Assembly: GCA_033032865.1 (NCBI GenBank)
Contig: JAWHQI010000267.1
Location: 2,083,501 to 2,147,500 of the forward strand
DNA from: Dactylorhiza incarnata
Lineage: Eukaryota; Streptophyta; Magnoliopsida; Asparagales; Orchidaceae
Length of the DNA: 64,000 bases
Direction of reading: 5' to 3'
How positions within the stretch are numbered: position 1 is the stretch's first letter; each line of letters begins with the position of its first letter. The position numbers and the translations under genes were made by a program. Below, piece after piece: positions 61,999-64,000 of the stretch. Below the pieces are notes generated by a model. The model made no database searches and was not told the origin of the DNA. It saw nothing but the letters and a program-made list of their open reading frames with translations.

Positions 61999-63319
61999 TC
62001 AACGCGCCCCGTATATTTCTTCGGCAATGCTATCTCGTACTGTAGACATCTGTTCAGCTCCAGCAGCATCTCCCATTTCGCTTCCAATATCATCCTCCGC
62101 CGCAGGGTCTTCATCCTCTGAGGGAGCGAAAGAAGACTCATCAGCATCACAAACATTAAACTCAGGGTCCCAGCGAGAAGGATGTCTACGAATGAAGTTA
62201 TGTAAGGCCATTGTGGCCAACCCTATGGACCTCTGTTTCTTGAAGCTATACTGTGGCATTTTGCTCAAAATGTGCCACTTCTTCTTCCACACTCCAAACG
62301 TTCGCTCAATAACACTGCGAAGAGATGAATGAGCCCTATTGAAATGTTCTTGCCTTCCTTGAACAGGCCGACTCCCACGAGCAAAGTCTGCCAAGTGATA
62401 TCTTGTATCCGGATACGGCTTCAAATAACCCATCTTTAACGGGTATCCAGCATCTACTAAATAATATTTACCTGCATTTATTTTGTATGTTAAACAAACA
62501 AACATTAGGGGATATTTGAAGGATTTTAATGAATATAAAAATATTGATTATTATACCTTGTGGGGGATGCGGAAAATGCAATCTATCGTCTGCCAATGCG
62601 CGTGCAAAAATGCGACTATCATGAGCAGATCCCTCCCATCCAGCCAGGGCAAATATAAAACACATGTTAAAATCACAGACTGCCATTACATTTTGCGTCG
62701 TAGTGCCGTGACGTCCTATGTATCTGACTTGATCTTCTACGGGTATCCTCGCATCTACATGTGTACCGTCAATTGCACCAACGCAATCCTTGAAGAATGG
62801 CATGTAACGAGCATCATATCTTATCTCAGCCGGAATATCTCTGAACTGACGGTCTATAGGCTTTATAACATCAATTGAGAGTAACAAAAGAGATGTAAGA
62901 CCTTTCGAAAAATATCTACTAATTGTTTCGGTCGAGTGCTGAAATCGCTCTTTCGCCAATCTAACGGAACCTCCTTGTGCTAAGATATACAATGTAATCC
63001 CTAGGACTTCTCTTGACGACGTCCGTTGTGATCCTTGAAGTTCATGATCTACCTCTAGTTTATGAAGTAAATCTATGAAAATGCGTTTCGACATCCTAAA
63101 TGCATCATGAATCCTATCTGGATGTCCTTCTAGTAACTCTTTAATCCATTTATCACCTGTTTGGGTAGATGTCATGCATGGTCGTGTGTCACGAACATGA
63201 TAATTCATCCTCTCGATCGATGACATAACTACACGACAGTACTCTATATATTGCATCCGCTCCGGCGAAAGACTTGTTGAATCCCCGGAATCCTCAGGGG
63301 AGGAGTCATGCTCTTCCAT
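61999..63319 (-). CDS. PIF/Harbinger DDE transposase, two exons, 411 aa
   Basis: Join of 63319-62557 and 62471-61999 with an 85-bp intron (CAAG|GTATAA ... AAATGCAG|GTAAAT, phase 1); the joined 1236 nt are open. A helix-turn-helix-like N-terminal half includes HELQGSQRTSSREVLGITLY. DDE_Tnp_4 catalytic residues: Asp in CVGAIDGTHVDARI, Asp in LAGWEGSAHDSRIF, Glu in SLRSVIERTFGVWKKK. The C-terminus is acidic (DEDPAAEDDIGSEMGDAAG). The start is the in-frame ATG MEEHDSSPEDSGDS; an in-frame upstream ATG at 63352 lies before an AG acceptor-like site and is less likely. It cuts and pastes the element together with ORF1. It is homologous to the relic at 11396-11790. Confidence 0.85.
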
Positions 63320-63508
63320 TGTAGTACCTGCATTTAAAGTATCACATAACATTTATCATAATCTATGTGAAGAAATTACCAAAACAACTAATATAAATTC
63401 GAGGTCCAATGTTAATCAACATGAGGTCCATATCAGAAGTAGAAAAATAGAAAATTCCACATAACAGTTTTAAAACGTAAAATACATAAATTTTTTAAAA
63501 ATAAATGA

Positions 63509-64000
63509 TCACTGAGCCCTCTTCTCGTACGCCTTCGTAATCCACCAAACCCGCATATCTTCTGGAATACTCATGAAGATCTCCCTACTGGTCTTGTCCC
63601 TGATGTGGTCGAGAGCAAAGTAATAAAGATCCAGGTTTGCCCGTATCTCGGTGCTACTGGAAATCAACTCCACCACCTCTTTGACTGTGATAACTGGTGG
63701 AGGCTTCACAGCTAGGGTGGATTGATGTAAGTCTGACATCAAAGAAAATGTCATTCCTTTGTTCTTCCCGATCTTTCTTCTTTTACTCACCGAGGTGGAC
63801 GCATTCCCAATGGTTGTTGAATGACCTCCTATCTCTTCAGGGCCACCTTGATTGTTCTCCATGATATCTTCTACATCATTATCTTCCAACTGGATCCTCC
63901 CCACATCCGGTGGCAAACTCCCAACAGATGGAGCCCATGAGTCATCTCCAGTTGCGACAACCTGACTGAACATGGTGTTCAGTTTCTCCTCCAACTCAGG
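63509..64000 (-). CDS. PIF/Harbinger ORF1, Myb/SANT-like protein, C-terminal part
   Basis: Open from the window edge to 63509, at least 161 residues. KRRKIGKNKGMT is a nuclear-localisation-like basic stretch. The C-terminal DLYYFALDHIRDKTSREIFM then EDMRVWWITKAYEKR is typical of plant Myb/SANT-like proteins linked to Harbinger elements. The Trp-rich Myb domain should lie upstream, beyond the window. In this superfamily ORF1 brings the transposase to DNA and the nucleus. The start codon cannot be seen. Confidence 0.75.
   Translation of the reverse strand, partial: PELEEKLNTMFSQVVATGDDSWAPSVGSLPPDVGRIQLEDNDVEDIMENNQGGPEEIGGHSTTIGNASTSVSKRRKIGKNKGMTFSLMSDLHQSTLAVKPPPVITVKEVVELISSSTEIRANLDLYYFALDHIRDKTSREIFMSIPEDMRVWWITKAYEKRAQ

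Larger units (their letters stand above)
61701..64000 (-). mobile_element. PIF/Harbinger transposon, one end and both genes; other end off window
   Basis: The terminus GGGTCTGTTTGGCGCAGC at 61701 (flank CTA) has the PIF-type form, with subterminal AAAGCTGC/GCAGCTTTT repeats to about 61890. The transposase (61999-63319) and the Myb/SANT-like ORF1 (63509 to edge) are on the minus strand in the usual two-gene arrangement. Neither shows a stop within the window, so the element may be recently active. Confidence 0.8.

Overview
This window is transposon-dense plant nuclear DNA, almost certainly from an angiosperm. It carries Ty3/gypsy and Ty1/copia LTR retrotransposons, a non-autonomous gag-only LTR family with spliced antisense genes, an RTE-type LINE, PIF/Harbinger, hAT, CACTA-like and Helitron-like DNA elements, and only one stretch that looks like a host gene. 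I cannot name the species. There are no prokaryotic operons, rRNA genes, convincing tRNA genes or CRISPR arrays.

Left part (1-17.5 kb). Positions 1-4199 are the 3' part of a non-autonomous LTR retrotransposon (copy 1). Its minus strand carries two intron-containing genes, called here ag2 and ag1. Then come GC-rich hairpin arrays, foldback elements, a 704-bp non-autonomous hAT with an exact 8-bp duplication (7723-8426), a probable solo LTR (9129-10857), a Harbinger transposase relic (11.4-11.8 kb), a cluster of Helitron-like repeats (12.8-14.25 kb), a Ty3/gypsy relic (14.27-15.81 kb), and the tail plus 3' LTR of a third element of the copy 1 family (15.81-17.54 kb).

Middle (17.5-42.3 kb) is a nest of insertions whose boundaries can be read to the base. 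A copia element (17536-18005, 39027-39263, 39830-42270) is split by element A (18006-39026, duplication AATAC). Element A is split inside its 5' LTR by a non-coding element B with giant LTRs (18848-30453, duplication TTGCG, opposite orientation). A hAT-like MITE (39264-39821) also sits in the copia integrase. Element A encodes gag and a broken protease. In place of pol it has a ten-copy 86-bp array, and on the minus strand it has the same ag2-ag1 gene pair as copy 1. Element B has LTRs of 5350 and 4216 bp; the 1134-bp difference is exactly nine 126-bp repeat units.

Right part (42.3-64 kb). A CACTA-like end and a SINE-like stretch lead to a GC-rich array, then a candidate host gene 5' end (promoter motifs and two exons, 43.9-44.4 kb). 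A decayed chromovirus follows (46901-53260, duplication CCAAG), then a short-LTR copia element (53934-58253, duplication CTATA), an RTE-type LINE relic on the minus strand (59.3-61.5 kb) carrying a 23-bp repeat inside its reverse transcriptase, and an apparently intact PIF/Harbinger element (61701 to beyond 64000, minus strand) with a two-exon DDE transposase and the Myb/SANT-like partner ORF cut by the window edge.

How the parts relate. Most coding sequence is retrotransposon gag-pol in decay. The parts that look preserved are the Harbinger gene pair, the gag of element A, and the antisense pair ag2/ag1. The antisense genes have their own TATA boxes, splice sites of conserved phase and, in element A, poly(A) signals, in two diverged elements. 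They are the most unusual content of the window.
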